In this document: positions 32,297 through 41,559 of the stretch, piece by piece | Layout: every line of letters starts with the position of its first letter | Position numbering within the stretch: the first letter of the stretch is position 1 | DNA from: Labrenzia sp. R4_2 | GTDB taxonomy: Bacteria > Pseudomonadota > Alphaproteobacteria > Rhizobiales > Stappiaceae | DNA length: 64,000 nucleotides | Direction: 5' to 3' | NCBI RefSeq assembly: GCF_017743865.1 | Contig: NZ_JAGHRJ010000006.1 | Span: 1 to 64,000 of the forward strand | The notes under the pieces: generated by a model | What the model saw: the letters and a program-made list of their open reading frames with translations, nothing else | Databases searched by the model: none | Told to the model about the DNA's origin: nothing | Made by a program: the position numbers and the translations under genes

Positions 32297-32878
32297 ATGA
32301 AAAACCTGTTTCTTGCCAGCGCGGCCGCATGTGCACTCTGCTTCTCGGCAACACTTGCCAGCGCTCAAACTGAACTGAGCCGCAATCAGATCATCAACTC
32401 GCTTCAAGGCGCCCAACAGAAGGTGGAAGTGAGCGCGGATGCGCTGCAACGCGCCGCTTTGGAAAACATCCAGAAGTATCCGGGTGCGGATTCACCGCAA
32501 ACCATCCCGATGTATCAGCAGCTCGCGTCCTTGCGTCAGTTCAACATCGAAATCACGTTTGATTTCGACTCAGCGCGCATCCGGCCGGAATCCTATGAAG
32601 CCGTTGGCTTGATCGCCGATGCACTGCATACGCCGTATCTCCAAGGCCAGACGTTCTTCATCGTCGGACATACCGACGCCAAAGGGGACCGGACATACAA
32701 TCTGGAACTATCTCAGCGGCGCGCCCAAGCCATTCGTGAGGCCCTGGTGACGACATTCCAGGTACCGGGCTCCACCCTATTCTCGGTTGGTCTTGGCGAA
32801 GAGCAATTGCGCGATCCGGCAGACCCGTTCGCCGCCGTGAATCGCAGGGTTCAGCTCATCAATATGGGCTATAACTAA
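32297..32878 (+). CDS. OmpA-family protein with C-terminal peptidoglycan-binding domain
   Basis: A 193-residue exported protein. The signal peptide ends SATLASAQ. The second half is an OmpA-like domain: ITFDFDSARIRPES near residue 95, FIVGHTDAKGDRTYNLELSQ near 128 and RRAQAIREAL, ending with the NRRVQLINM strand. The Asp and Arg that bind diaminopimelate are in these motifs. No beta-barrel precedes it, so it is a periplasmic or small membrane-anchored protein. A strong AAAGGAGA site lies before the ATG. Confidence 0.85.
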   Translation: MKNLFLASAAACALCFSATLASAQTELSRNQIINSLQGAQQKVEVSADALQRAALENIQKYPGADSPQTIPMYQQLASLRQFNIEITFDFDSARIRPESYEAVGLIADALHTPYLQGQTFFIVGHTDAKGDRTYNLELSQRRAQAIREALVTTFQVPGSTLFSVGLGEEQLRDPADPFAAVNRRVQLINMGYN

Positions 32879-32887
32879 GACTTGGCG

Positions 32888-32910
32888 GTGCGGGTGCTCA
32901 GCACCCGCAC
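32888..32910 (+). terminator. 10-bp hairpin after the OmpA-like gene (possible terminator)
   Basis: GTGCGGGTGC at 32888-32897 pairs perfectly with GCACCCGCAC at 32901-32910 with a TCA loop, 9 bases after the stop codon. No T-run follows. Its position and strength make a transcription-end role likely. Confidence 0.5.
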
Positions 32911-33081
32911 TACCATGTACCGCACGTCAGATTACTTCACTCATAATATCTAATTTCGATATTTCGCGCTCATTGTTTGGAATTTTTGAACAATGTGTCA
33001 AGCAGCGCTGACCTTCAGAAAAATCCCGAACGGTTTATTTCTAAGATGAGGCCCACTTGGCCGTAAGCATGGAGTAAACCA

Positions 33082-33867
33082 ATGCCGGATCATCAAACGC
33101 CAATTCCTCCTGTTTTCTTCGCCCATGGCGCGCCGACACTGGCCGTGCGGGACACACCGGCGAGCCGCTTCTTGAAGAGTTTCGGCAAGAACATGAAACA
33201 GCCGCGCTTCATTTTGATCCTGTCCGCGCATTGGGAAACCGAAGGACTCAAGATCTCGGCTCCAGGACCCTTGCGGACTTATCACGATTTCCGAGGCTTT
33301 CCGGACGAGCTTTATGAAATCTCCTATCCTGCATCAGCGGATGCCAGCGCAGTTGAAGAGGTGACTTCTGTCCTAAAGTCTGCCGGACTGGAGCCTGAGC
33401 AAGACGCTGAATGGGGTCTCGATCATGGGGCCTGGGTTCCCTTGTCGCTGGCCTTCCCTGATGCAGACATCCCGGTTGTTCAGATTTCACTTCCAAACAA
33501 CAGTTCTCCGGAAACGATCTACGTACTCGGAGCAGCCGTGGCGCCGTTGGCGGAGAGAGGGGTCCTGATCGCTGGATCTGGCAGCACCACCCACAATTTA
33601 AGAGCCATTGGGCCGGATGGATCGCAGGTTCCCGTCTGGGCAACGGGTTTCGACGCCTGGCTCGACAAGGGACTGGATGCAGGGCAATTGAACTACTTCG
33701 ACAACCTGGAAGCAGCGCCGGATTTTCGCCAAAACCACCCGACAGAAGAGCACCTGTTGCCGCTGTTCTTCCCGTTTGGCGCTGCCGGCGAAGGAAGAAA
33801 ACCCGAGCTCCTGCACCGGAGTTACGAATACGGCTCAATCAGTATGAGTTACTATCAGTTCCAGTGA
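33082..33867 (+). CDS. Class III extradiol dioxygenase family protein (YgiD/DODA-like)
   Basis: A 261-residue LigB-type protein. Zinc or iron ligands are expected in FFAHGAPTLAV (His, residue about 15), ILSAHWETEG (His near 53) and in the late SGSTTHNLRAI, with GLDHGAWVPLSLAFP carrying the catalytic His near 114. The bacterial homologue YgiD opens the ring of DOPA (4,5-extradiol). The true substrate is not known. It has no near neighbours on its strand; an AT-rich 200-base gap lies upstream and coaBC is convergent downstream. Confidence 0.85.
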   Translation: MPDHQTPIPPVFFAHGAPTLAVRDTPASRFLKSFGKNMKQPRFILILSAHWETEGLKISAPGPLRTYHDFRGFPDELYEISYPASADASAVEEVTSVLKSAGLEPEQDAEWGLDHGAWVPLSLAFPDADIPVVQISLPNNSSPETIYVLGAAVAPLAERGVLIAGSGSTTHNLRAIGPDGSQVPVWATGFDAWLDKGLDAGQLNYFDNLEAAPDFRQNHPTEEHLLPLFFPFGAAGEGRKPELLHRSYEYGSISMSYYQFQ

Positions 33868-33911
33868 TCCGCCCACGATACAGCTGTACTTGAATAGAGC
33901 TGCCGCCGCCC

Positions 33912-35144
33912 TCAGTCTGGCTCACGGCCCAATTTTTCTGCGGCCCGGGCAATCAGCTGGCGGGCCACGTCTTTCTTGTCCATCGCCGGCCAGTCTTCCA
34001 CACCGTTGGCGCTGACCAATCTGATTGTGTTGGCGTCGCCGCCCATGATGCCCGTTGCAGGGCTGACATCGTTGGCGACGATCCAATCGGCCCGTTTTCG
34101 CTCCAACTTCGAGGTCGCGTTTTTGATGAGGTCCTGGGTTTCGGCGGCAAAGCCGATCAACAGAGACGGCCGCAGCGTTTCGTGGTGCCCGACGGTCTTC
34201 AAAATGTCCGGATTCTCTGTGAGTTCCAAGCCAGGCGGTTTGCCACTGCCGTCTTTCTTGATCTTCTGATCGCCTTCCGAGACAACGCGCCAGTCAGCGA
34301 CAGCTGCAGCCATGATTGCGATATCCGCAGGCAGGTTCTGCTCAACAGCTGCCATCATCTCTGCCGCGGATTCAACGTGGATCGTCGTGACATGGTCCGG
34401 ATCGGGGATCGTCACAGGACCGGAAACCAGTGTCACCCGCGCCCCGGCTGCGAACGCGGCTTCGGCAAGCGCATGGCCCTGCTTGCCCGAAGAACGGTTC
34501 GCGATGTAGCGCACCGGGTCGATCGGCTCATGTGTCGGCCCGGATGTGATCAGGACATGCCTTCCCGCCAACGGCAGCTCCCCGGCTGCAATCGCCTGAT
34601 CCCGCAAGAGAAGCTCAGCTGCTGCGGCAATATCCAGAGGCTCGCTCATGCGGCCAACCCCGGCTTCTCCTTTTTCCGCCATTTCACCGCTGGCAGGGCC
34701 GATGAACGCAATGCCGCGCTCCCGTAAAGTGTCGGCATTTTTCAGTGTTGCCGGGTTTTGCCACATCTTCGGGTTCATCGCCGGGGTCAGCAGAACCGGT
34801 TTGTCAGTTGCAAGTAAAACGGCCGTTGCGAGATCGTCGGTAATGCCATGGGCCATCTTGGCCATCAAATTGGCCGTTGCGGGCGCGACAAGGATCAGAT
34901 CATGATCCCGCGCCAAGCGGATGTGACCCACATCATGCTCCGCTTCCCGGTCGAACAGGTTGGTGAACACCTTTTCAGCGCTCAAGGCACCCACCGCAAG
35001 CGGCGTGACGAACTCCTGCGCTCCATCCGTCATGATCGGGACAACCCGTGCGCCCCGTTCCTTGAGCCGCCGGATCAGGTCCAGAGATTTGTAAGCGGCG
35101 ATGCCGCCGCTAATGATCAGCACAATCTCTTTGCCGGCAAGCAT
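33912..35144 (-). CDS. coaBC: Bifunctional phosphopantothenoylcysteine decarboxylase/phosphopantothenate-cysteine ligase
   Basis: A 410-residue fusion. The N-terminal flavoprotein CoaC half has GGIAAYKSLDLIRRLKERGA near residue 14 and LTPAMNPKMWQNPA near 118 (the PXMNXXMW-type motif). The CoaB half begins near residue 190 with VLITSGPTHEPIDPVRYIAN and has AAVADWRV and KIKKDGSGKPPGLELTENPD, where the Lys acts in synthesis. It makes 4'-phosphopantetheine from 4'-phosphopantothenate on the way to coenzyme A. It shares its strand with the lipoprotein gene upstream. Confidence 0.95.
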   Translation of the reverse strand: MLAGKEIVLIISGGIAAYKSLDLIRRLKERGARVVPIMTDGAQEFVTPLAVGALSAEKVFTNLFDREAEHDVGHIRLARDHDLILVAPATANLMAKMAHGITDDLATAVLLATDKPVLLTPAMNPKMWQNPATLKNADTLRERGIAFIGPASGEMAEKGEAGVGRMSEPLDIAAAAELLLRDQAIAAGELPLAGRHVLITSGPTHEPIDPVRYIANRSSGKQGHALAEAAFAAGARVTLVSGPVTIPDPDHVTTIHVESAAEMMAAVEQNLPADIAIMAAAVADWRVVSEGDQKIKKDGSGKPPGLELTENPDILKTVGHHETLRPSLLIGFAAETQDLIKNATSKLERKRADWIVANDVSPATGIMGGDANTIRLVSANGVEDWPAMDKKDVARQLIARAAEKLGREPD

Positions 35145-35174
35145 CGGAACTATACTCCCAGGAGGCGATGGAGG

Positions 35175-36407
35175 TTAGAAACCGGAACGGAAATCGCGCG
35201 GAGCAGCGGACACAACCTGACTGCCGGAGCCCGTCACCTGATACACTGCAAGCCCACGTTCATTGAGACCATTCGGCTTGAACCGGAACAAGCCGTCAAT
35301 TCCAAGGAACCCGTCCCGGTTTGTCAGGATGCTCTGCTGGAACCGTTGCGGCCCAGCGGAGCGGATCAGGCCGGCCGCCAGTGTAACGCCGTCATAGACA
35401 AGGCTGGCGTTCCGCGGCGGGGGTGCGCCGTAGGTCTGTTGGTAGCGCTGCGCAAACCCGCGGAACCCGCTGTCTTCAGGGCCCGCAAACCAGGACCCGG
35501 TCAGAGTGGGGTTGTTTTTCACCTGAGGCGTATCCCACTGGCCCGAGCCAAGCAACTTGATGTTGCCGATCTCGGCATTCAGCCCCATCAGGGTCTGCAT
35601 CACCAGGCCAGGCACAGGTCCGCCCGCCGGGACAAAGAGAGCGTCAATGCTGGTCAAAGACGACTGAAGGGCGTTGGCCTTGGCGACCAGGTCAGACGTG
35701 TCCGAACCACTGACGTTGTAGCGCTGGATCGTTGCAATCCGTCCACCGGTGCGGCCAACTTCCTGACGGAACGCCGCCTCAACCACACTGCCGTAAGAAT
35801 CATTGGGCAGGAGGGCTGCATAAGACCGTTTCTGCTGGCTGCTGGCATAGCCAATGATGCGCTTCACATCACTTTCCGGAAGGAAGCTCAACAGGTAGAT
35901 ACCTCGAGAGGCGACTGACGTATCTGTCGAAAAGGCAATGACTGGAACACCTGCCGCCCTTGCAGCTGAACCGGCCCCCGACACTGCCGGAGCAAAGACA
36001 GGACCAAGGATCAGCTCTGCGCCTTCAGAGATCGCCTGTTGCGCGGCAGCGCGGCCCCCTTCCGTTGTCCCTCCGGTGTCTTTCACCAGAAGCTGCACAT
36101 CCGAATTTGGAAAGTTTTGAAGCGCCAGCGCTGCAGAGTTTTTGAAAACGGTTCCAATCGACGCATTGCCCCCACTTGAGGACAGCGGCAGCATAAGTCC
36201 GACCCGGACCGCGCCAGTGCCGATTGTTTCACCGGTCACCTGCGGTTGGGCGCCCGGCTGGATCTGTTCGCCGGGCAACGTTCCAAGGGATGAGCCCAAA
36301 CAGCCCCCAAGCGCCAACGTGCTGGCACCGGCTAAAGCGGTTTTCAAGAATGTGCGTCGGCGATGCCGAACAACGGCGTCCGTTTCGTCCATGTGTCTGA
36401 TTTCCAT
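35175..36407 (-). CDS. Lipoprotein with LppC/Peripla_BP_6 fold (penicillin-binding-protein-activator-like), Tat-type signal
   Basis: A 410-residue protein. The N-terminus shows a twin-arginine-like motif (RRRTFLKTALAG) running into a lipobox (LALGGC), so it is probably exported by Tat and lipidated. The mature part is a type-1 periplasmic-binding fold: VRVGLMLPLSSSGGNASIG, AAQQAISEGAELILGPVFAP and YAALLPNDSYGSVVEAAFRQ. It is divergent from rsmI-yraN-gshB, the neighbourhood where LppC/LpoA-like genes are found; there they stimulate peptidoglycan synthases. Because the fold is also used by amino-acid ABC transporters, the role is inferred from context. Confidence 0.75.
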   Translation of the reverse strand: MEIRHMDETDAVVRHRRRTFLKTALAGASTLALGGCLGSSLGTLPGEQIQPGAQPQVTGETIGTGAVRVGLMLPLSSSGGNASIGTVFKNSAALALQNFPNSDVQLLVKDTGGTTEGGRAAAQQAISEGAELILGPVFAPAVSGAGSAARAAGVPVIAFSTDTSVASRGIYLLSFLPESDVKRIIGYASSQQKRSYAALLPNDSYGSVVEAAFRQEVGRTGGRIATIQRYNVSGSDTSDLVAKANALQSSLTSIDALFVPAGGPVPGLVMQTLMGLNAEIGNIKLLGSGQWDTPQVKNNPTLTGSWFAGPEDSGFRGFAQRYQQTYGAPPPRNASLVYDGVTLAAGLIRSAGPQRFQQSILTNRDGFLGIDGLFRFKPNGLNERGLAVYQVTGSGSQVVSAAPRDFRSGF

Positions 36408-36583
36408 CCACCCTTTGCCACAGACTTAAGGATTAACGAATGCGCTGTCCAGTTTTCAGCCGCGCAACGCGGCATGAATGGTGGATTTGCCTTGCATTGC
36501 GTGTTTCGGGCAGGTAGCGCAAGAAAATCGGGACATCCTTGAGGTCGGAACCGAGTGTTTGAATTGTGGTAAAGGGATCCGTG

Positions 36584-37495
36584 ATGACAGAGCCAGGCGG
36601 CGGACAAACAGGTTCCAAAAACCGTTACAGCTTGTCGGAACACGCCTTTACGGCGCCCAATCTGGAACCGGCGCTGTACATTGTCTCCACGCCGATCGGA
36701 AACCTCGGCGACATCACCGTGCGCGCGCTGGAAACTCTCGCGGCTGCGAGCATGATCGCTTGTGAAGATACGCGGATAACATCGACGCTTACGCAAAAAT
36801 TCGGCCTCAAGACCCCGCTTCTTCCTTACCACGAGCACAACGCCGACAAGCAGCGGCCGAAAGTTCTCGGAGAACTTGAGGCTGGCAACGCGGTTGCCCT
36901 TGTATCCGATGCCGGCACGCCGCTGGTGTCGGACCCCGGCTACCGGCTGGTCCGGGACGTTGTGGCCGCCGGATACAAGGTGTTTCCGATCCCTGGCGCC
37001 TCCGCCCCCCTCGCAGGTCTCGTTGCGTCTGGGCTTCCTAGCGACACGGTTCTTTTTGCCGGTTTTCTGCCGCAAAAAGGCGGCCCCAAGACCAAGCGTC
37101 TTGAAGAACTTGCCAAAACACCGGCGACACTGATTTTCTTTGAATCCCCCCATCGGACAGCGGCAACCCTCGAACTTATGGCAGCGGTTTTTGGCGGAAC
37201 GCGAGAGGCCGTGGTCGCCCGCGAGCTCACAAAACGTTTCGAAACCTTTGAGCGCGGAACACTGCAAGAGCTTAGCAACCGGTTCGCAGATCAAACCGTG
37301 AAGGGTGAGATCGTCATTCTGGTGGGGCCACCAGAAGAAAAACCGGAAGCAGACGCGGAAGACCTCGACACCCTGCTCCGGGAGGCGCTCTCGGATATGC
37401 CCGTCAGCGCAGCCGCTAAACAGGTTTCCAAGGCAACGGGTCTGGATCGCAGCGAGGTCTACAAACGGGCGCTCGAACTGAAGGCAGGTGGCTGA
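36584..37495 (+). CDS. rsmI: 16S rRNA (cytidine 1402-2'-O)-methyltransferase
   Basis: A 303-residue SAM-dependent tetrapyrrole-methylase-fold enzyme: LYIVSTPIGNLGDITVRALE near residue 32, CEDTRITSTL, ALVSDAGTPLVSDPGYRLV near 107 and GFLPQKGGPKTKRL near 165. It methylates the 2'-OH of C1402 in 16S rRNA. The ATG at 36584 with AAAGGG seven bases upstream is preferred to the GTG at 36566. It leads the rsmI-yraN-gshB unit; the yraN start lies two bases after its stop. Confidence 0.95.
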   Translation: MTEPGGGQTGSKNRYSLSEHAFTAPNLEPALYIVSTPIGNLGDITVRALETLAAASMIACEDTRITSTLTQKFGLKTPLLPYHEHNADKQRPKVLGELEAGNAVALVSDAGTPLVSDPGYRLVRDVVAAGYKVFPIPGASAPLAGLVASGLPSDTVLFAGFLPQKGGPKTKRLEELAKTPATLIFFESPHRTAATLELMAAVFGGTREAVVARELTKRFETFERGTLQELSNRFADQTVKGEIVILVGPPEEKPEADAEDLDTLLREALSDMPVSAAAKQVSKATGLDRSEVYKRALELKAGG

Positions 37496-37497
37496 CC

Positions 37498-37884
37498 GTG
37501 GCAAAGCGCGACAGCCACGGAACAGAAAGCCGCCGCAAAGCTCATACGCGTGGTCTTTCTGCCGAAAATTTTGCTGCTTGGTACTTGCGCCTGACCGGTT
37601 GGCGCATCTTGAAGCAACGCTACAAGACGAAGGCGGGCGAAATCGACTTAATCGCCAAAAAACGCAAGACCGTCGCCTTTATCGAGGTCAAGGCTCGTAA
37701 ATCCAGGCAAGCGGCGCTTGAAGCCGTGACACCGGCCAGCCAAAAGCGGATCGTCCGGGCCGCAAAGATCTTCGTTGCCGAGCATCCGAAAGCAGGCTTT
37801 TTCACGCTCCGGTTCGACGTCATGATCATTCGCCCGTGGGCCCTGCCTGAGCGGATCGTGAACGCCTTTGAGGCGAGAGACTGA
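37498..37884 (+). CDS. yraN: UPF0102 (YraN) endonuclease-like protein
   Basis: A 128-residue protein of the YraN family: [20 protein letters not shown] near residue 23, then the nuclease-like core [22 protein letters not shown] (D-ExK motif) and the C-terminal LRFDVMII. The family has the fold of Holliday junction resolvases and restriction nucleases, but its function is unknown. GTG start right after rsmI, as in most proteobacteria. Confidence 0.92.
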   Translation: MAKRDSHGTESRRKAHTRGLSAENFAAWYLRLTGWRILKQRYKTKAGEIDLIAKKRKTVAFIEVKARKSRQAALEAVTPASQKRIVRAAKIFVAEHPKAGFFTLRFDVMIIRPWALPERIVNAFEARD

Positions 37885-37993
37885 CACCAGGCCTCTGGAC
37901 AAACCCTGTCACGGACCGCATATCTGCGGCGAACAGTCTTTTGCCCCAAGCGCACCGTTTCAAACGGATAGCGCCCCCGCCGGGAGTGGCCTC

Positions 37994-38938
37994 ATGCCGA
38001 TAAAAGTCGCGGTCCAGATGGACCACATTGAATCCATCAACATTGCCGGCGACAGCGCCTTTGCAATGATGCTGGAGGCCCAAAAGCGCGGCCACGAGCT
38101 CTATCACTACACACCGGACCGGCTGGCAATGCGCGGTGATGAGGTCTTTTGCGCGCTTGAGCCTGTCACAGTGCGCGATGAAAAGGGCAACCACTTCACG
38201 CTCGGCGAACGAACACGTACAAACATGCGCGAGATCGATGTGGTGTTGATGCGGCAGGACCCGCCGTTCGATCTGTCCTATATCGCGGCAACGCACATCT
38301 TGGACAAGATCCACCCGGACACTCTGGTGGTGAACGATCCAACGGAAGTACGCAACGCGCCGGAAAAACTGTTCGTCACCGAATTTCCGGATTTGATGCC
38401 GCCGACCCTGATCACCAAGGACCGTTCGGAGATCGACCTCTTCCGGGAAGAATACGGCGATATCGTCATGAAGCCGCTCTTCGGCCATGGCGGCGCGGCG
38501 GTGTTCCGGATCACAAAAGATGATCTGAACTACGGATCGCTGTACGACTTCTTTGCCGCCACATTCCGCGAACCCTGGGTCATTCAGCAGTTCCTGCCGA
38601 ACGTCAAACACGGCGACAAACGCATTCTCCTGGTCAACGGTGAGTTTGCCGGTGCAGTGAACCGTGTCCCGGCGGCTGGCGATCTCCGCTCCAACATGGT
38701 GCGTGGCGGCGCGCCGACAGACAGTGATCTGACAGAACGGGAACGGGAAATCTGCGCCCGCCTCGGAACGTCTCTGCGCGAAAAAGGCCTGATCCTGGTC
38801 GGCATTGATGTGATCGACGGCATGCTGACGGAAATCAACGTCACCGCCCCAACCGGCATCCGCGCCATCCAGAACCTCGGCGGCCCGGATGTCGCGGCAA
38901 AGGTCTGGGATGTCCTGGAGCAAAAAATCAAGGGCTGA
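37994..38938 (+). CDS. gshB: Glutathione synthetase
   Basis: A 314-residue ATP-grasp enzyme: [20 protein letters not shown] near residue 5, [14 protein letters not shown] near 80, [20 protein letters not shown] near 115, [15 protein letters not shown] near 160 and [19 protein letters not shown] near 275, which holds the metal-binding Glu and Asn. It adds glycine to gamma-glutamylcysteine. The ATG at 37994 is chosen because family homology starts there and a GGGAG site precedes it. It ends the rsmI-yraN-gshB run. Confidence 0.95.
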   Translation: MPIKVAVQMDHIESINIAGDSAFAMMLEAQKRGHELYHYTPDRLAMRGDEVFCALEPVTVRDEKGNHFTLGERTRTNMREIDVVLMRQDPPFDLSYIAATHILDKIHPDTLVVNDPTEVRNAPEKLFVTEFPDLMPPTLITKDRSEIDLFREEYGDIVMKPLFGHGGAAVFRITKDDLNYGSLYDFFAATFREPWVIQQFLPNVKHGDKRILLVNGEFAGAVNRVPAAGDLRSNMVRGGAPTDSDLTEREREICARLGTSLREKGLILVGIDVIDGMLTEINVTAPTGIRAIQNLGGPDVAAKVWDVLEQKIKG

Positions 38939-38969
38939 ACCGTGGCTCGGGGCTGCCGCTGCCAGAAAA

Positions 38970-38994
38970 AAACCCTCACACCAAGGTGTGAGGG
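38970..38994 (-). terminator. Rho-independent terminator, effective on the minus strand
   Basis: CCCTCACACC (38973-38982) and GGTGTGAGGG (38985-38994) are exact inverses. On the minus strand the stem is followed by seven Ts (A-run at 38966-38972 on the plus strand), the classic intrinsic terminator layout. No intact minus-strand gene ends here, so it looks like an orphan; gshB transcripts meet the same stem without a T-run. Confidence 0.7.
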
Positions 38995-39445
38995 CTGAAG
39001 TGTGTGCTTAGACAATGCAATAGAGGGCCTATTCAGCAGCCTCTGTGTTTAAAACACCCGGATAGGTCCAATCTTCCGCGACCGTTTCAAAAAATATTCT
39101 AAACCTTCAAAAACAGTCTCAAGCCTCCTATGCGAGCAAAAGGTATTTGGCGTGATAAACGCCGGAATCCTCAAGACAAGCACTGCAATTCCAAACAAAA
39201 ACCACAGCCTCAATGGTATTTGGGCATCCAATATAAATTAGTTAATAATTGATTAGCATTTTTGCGCCTTAACCAATTAAATCACTGAGGATATTTGCTT
39301 TTCAAGACAAGTCAAATTGCCCTCCTGAGACGTATAGTAATTCGTTAACCAAGAAAAAGTAGCGTCTTTTGAAATCATAACGCAAAGGAAGTTTTGCATT
39401 TCTTTGGCTTGGGAGACACCGAACTCACCGACTATTGGAGGCACC
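38995..39445. other. AT-rich intergenic region with remnant of a minus-strand gene
   Basis: This 451-base stretch is more AT-rich than the rest of the window, above all at 39230-39400. On the minus strand a short open frame ends at 39030-39032 with a tail ETVAEDWTYPGVLNTEAAE that looks protein-like and lies just before the orphan terminator, but it is closed by a stop only about 23 codons upstream. A second short minus frame (39049-39231) has a hydrophobic segment and no recognisable family. The rest probably holds the promoter of the outer-membrane protein gene. No complete gene is supported. Confidence 0.4.
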
Positions 39446-40252
39446 ATGCCCAGCCAGTATCCCTTGAAAGTTATGAGCGCCGCAGTCGTCGGCATTGGCC
39501 CCTTACTGCCACTCGCTGCAACAGCTGCAGACCTGCCAACACTCGATCCGATCATTGAAGCACGCCCTGTCAGCAGCTGGACAGGCTTTTATGCTGGCAC
39601 GTTCTTGGGCTGGGGATGGTCCGATGACGATGCGACCACAACGGGCACCAGCGGCTTTCAATCCCTTGGCAGCACGATTGTGCCGTCTTCCCTTGGCCTG
39701 TCGGGAAATGGGGTCCTTGGCGGTCTGACCGCTGGTTATGATTACCAGATCAACAGCTTTGTGGCCGGTCTTGAAGGCGACATTTCCTGGGCTGACATCA
39801 ACAAAAGCAGCTCGTTTACAGGTGCTGCGGTTCTTGGAACCCGCCTTACCACATCCGCAAAGAAGCGGATGAGCTTCTTCAGTACAGTCCGCGGCCGTCT
39901 CGGCTACGCCGCGTCCGACCGATTTATGGTCTTTGCCACCGGCGGTCTGGCCATGGGTCAGGTTGAATTGGAGACGTCCGTCAACGGTGTCGATGCACCC
40001 GCACTTGCATGGAACGGCAGCGACGATGAGCTGAAATTCGGTTGGACCCTCGGCGGCGGCGCGGAAGTCAAAGTCACCGAAAATATCTCAATGAAGCTCG
40101 ATGGCCTCTACTATGATCTGGAAGACAGCAATGTCACAGCCACCGGGAATGCGGCCGTGCGATCGGTCGGAGCGCTGGATGGCATTGATTATGCTGCAGA
40201 ATCCGACAACACTGGCTTTCTTGCCCGCCTCGGCGTGAACTACCGTTTTTGA
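39446..40252 (+). CDS. Outer-membrane beta-barrel protein (Omp25/31-like)
   Basis: A 268-residue protein with a signal peptide ending LAATAAD. The mature N-terminus (WTGFYAGTFLGWGWSDDDA) and the repeating pattern GGLTAGYDYQINSFVAGLEGD, VRGRLGYAASDRFMVFATGG and a C-terminal aromatic residue (LGVNYRF) mark an eight-stranded Omp25/31-type barrel, common in alphaproteobacterial outer membranes. GGAGG precedes the ATG at 39446. A strong terminator follows. Expression is probably high, given its own long upstream region. Confidence 0.88.
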   Translation: MPSQYPLKVMSAAVVGIGPLLPLAATAADLPTLDPIIEARPVSSWTGFYAGTFLGWGWSDDDATTTGTSGFQSLGSTIVPSSLGLSGNGVLGGLTAGYDYQINSFVAGLEGDISWADINKSSSFTGAAVLGTRLTTSAKKRMSFFSTVRGRLGYAASDRFMVFATGGLAMGQVELETSVNGVDAPALAWNGSDDELKFGWTLGGGAEVKVTENISMKLDGLYYDLEDSNVTATGNAAVRSVGALDGIDYAAESDNTGFLARLGVNYRF

Positions 40253-40270
40253 TTGGATATCGGACAAGGA

Positions 40271-40305
40271 AGCCCCCTCAGGCGCTCGGCCTGAGGGGGC
40301 TTTTC
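40271..40305 (+). terminator. Rho-independent terminator of the Omp25-like gene
   Basis: AGCCCCCTCAGGC at 40271-40283 pairs perfectly with GCCTGAGGGGGCT at 40289-40301 with a 5-base loop, followed by TTTTC. It lies 18 bases after the stop and before the 3' end of the convergent hppD gene. Confidence 0.92.
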
Positions 40306-40319
40306 TTTAGGTACCGCCG

Positions 40320-41432
40320 TTACTCTGCAGCGTCTGTTGCCAGCACGCCCCGGCGGATCTGATCTTCCTCGATCGATTCAAAAAGCGCCCGGAAATTTCC
40401 TTCGCCGAAGCCCTCGTCGCCTTTTCTTTGAATGAATTCAAAGAAGATAGGCCCGATGACGGTCTTGGAAAAGATTTGCAGAAGGATCTTGGTCATGCCG
40501 CCATCGATAACGCCTTCGCCATCGATCAGGATGCCGTGACGCTTCATCCGCTCGATCGGTTCATCATGACCATGCACCCGGTCACGAGACATCTCGTAGT
40601 AAGTGTCCGGCGGGCCCGGCATGAATTTCAGCTCGTTATCCGCCAGCTTGTCCGTGCTGGTATAGATGTCGTCCGAGCCGACCGCGATGTGCTGAATGCC
40701 TTCGCCCTTGTACTTGCGCAGATACTCTTCGATCTGGCTGGTATCATCCTTGGATTCGTTCAGCGGAATGCGGATCTTGCCGCACGGCGAGGTGATTGCC
40801 CGGCTGACAAGGCCTGTTATCCGGCCATCAATGTCGAAGAAATGGATCTGTTTGAAATTGAAGAGATCCCGGTAAAAATCCCACCACTTGTCCATATTGC
40901 CGCGGTAGACGTTGTGCGTCAGGTGATCGAGGTAATAGAAGCCGACCCCTTCCGGTTTCGGATCCACTTCATCCAGCCAATCGAATTCCGCCGAATAGGC
41001 GGACCCCTTGTCGCCATAGGCTTCAATGAAATACAGCAGCGAGCCGCCGATGCCCTTGATGGCGGGTACGTTCAGCGTCTTGTCATTGTCCGCGTAGGGC
41101 TCCGCCCCTTTGGAAATAGCGTGGTCATAAGCCTTTTGCGCGTCGACCACTCGCCATGCCATGGACGGGGCACACGGGCCGTGATCTTCAACGAAACGCA
41201 TGGCATGGCTGCCAGGCTCGGCGTTCAGCACATAAGTAATGTCACCCTGACGGTAGAGCGTAATCTCTTTGGTCTTGTGTTTCGCGACCGGCACATAGCC
41301 CATCTTGCGGAACAGGGCATCGAGCTTCTCCGGTTCCGGATGTGCAAACTCGACAAACTCAAAACCGTCCGTGCCGGCCGGGTTCTGCGGGGTGATTTGC
41401 GCCGGCGGCGCATTATGTGGGAACGGTCCCAT
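40320..41432 (-). CDS. hppD: 4-hydroxyphenylpyruvate dioxygenase
   Basis: A 370-residue Fe(II) dioxygenase of the vicinal oxygen chelate fold. Landmarks: GFEFVEFAHPEPEKLDALFR near residue 22, LDHLTHNVYRGNMDKWWDFY near 170 (first His ligand), EGIQHIAVGSDDIY near 250 (second His) and FFEFIQRKGDEGFGEGNFRA near 330 (Glu ligand). It converts 4-hydroxyphenylpyruvate to homogentisate in tyrosine breakdown. The ATG at 41432 with AGGAGG at the right distance is used instead of the TTG at 41456. Divergent from an Lrp-type regulator, which probably controls it. Confidence 0.95.
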   Translation of the reverse strand: MGPFPHNAPPAQITPQNPAGTDGFEFVEFAHPEPEKLDALFRKMGYVPVAKHKTKEITLYRQGDITYVLNAEPGSHAMRFVEDHGPCAPSMAWRVVDAQKAYDHAISKGAEPYADNDKTLNVPAIKGIGGSLLYFIEAYGDKGSAYSAEFDWLDEVDPKPEGVGFYYLDHLTHNVYRGNMDKWWDFYRDLFNFKQIHFFDIDGRITGLVSRAITSPCGKIRIPLNESKDDTSQIEEYLRKYKGEGIQHIAVGSDDIYTSTDKLADNELKFMPGPPDTYYEMSRDRVHGHDEPIERMKRHGILIDGEGVIDGGMTKILLQIFSKTVIGPIFFEFIQRKGDEGFGEGNFRALFESIEEDQIRRGVLATDAAE

Positions 41433-41559
41433 GGCGGATCCTCCTGGAAAGTGCAAACTTTGCGTCTAGAATGCCCGGGACCGCGCGCAGGGTGTTTGCA
41501 ATCTGCGTGATTTGCCGTATAGTGATGCGTATTTCGTGCGTAGTTAGAGAAAAATCAGC

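Noticed and set aside
34848-35918. 356-codon plus-strand frame across coaBC and the lipoprotein gene
   Set aside because: It is antisense to two well-supported genes and rich in Arg, His and Gln as expected from a GC-rich shadow frame.
36344-37504. 386-codon minus-strand frame over rsmI
   Set aside because: rsmI has all family motifs on the plus strand and the antisense product matches nothing.
40428-41510. 360-codon plus-strand frame over hppD
   Set aside because: hppD is unambiguous on the minus strand with its iron ligands; the antisense frame is a shadow.
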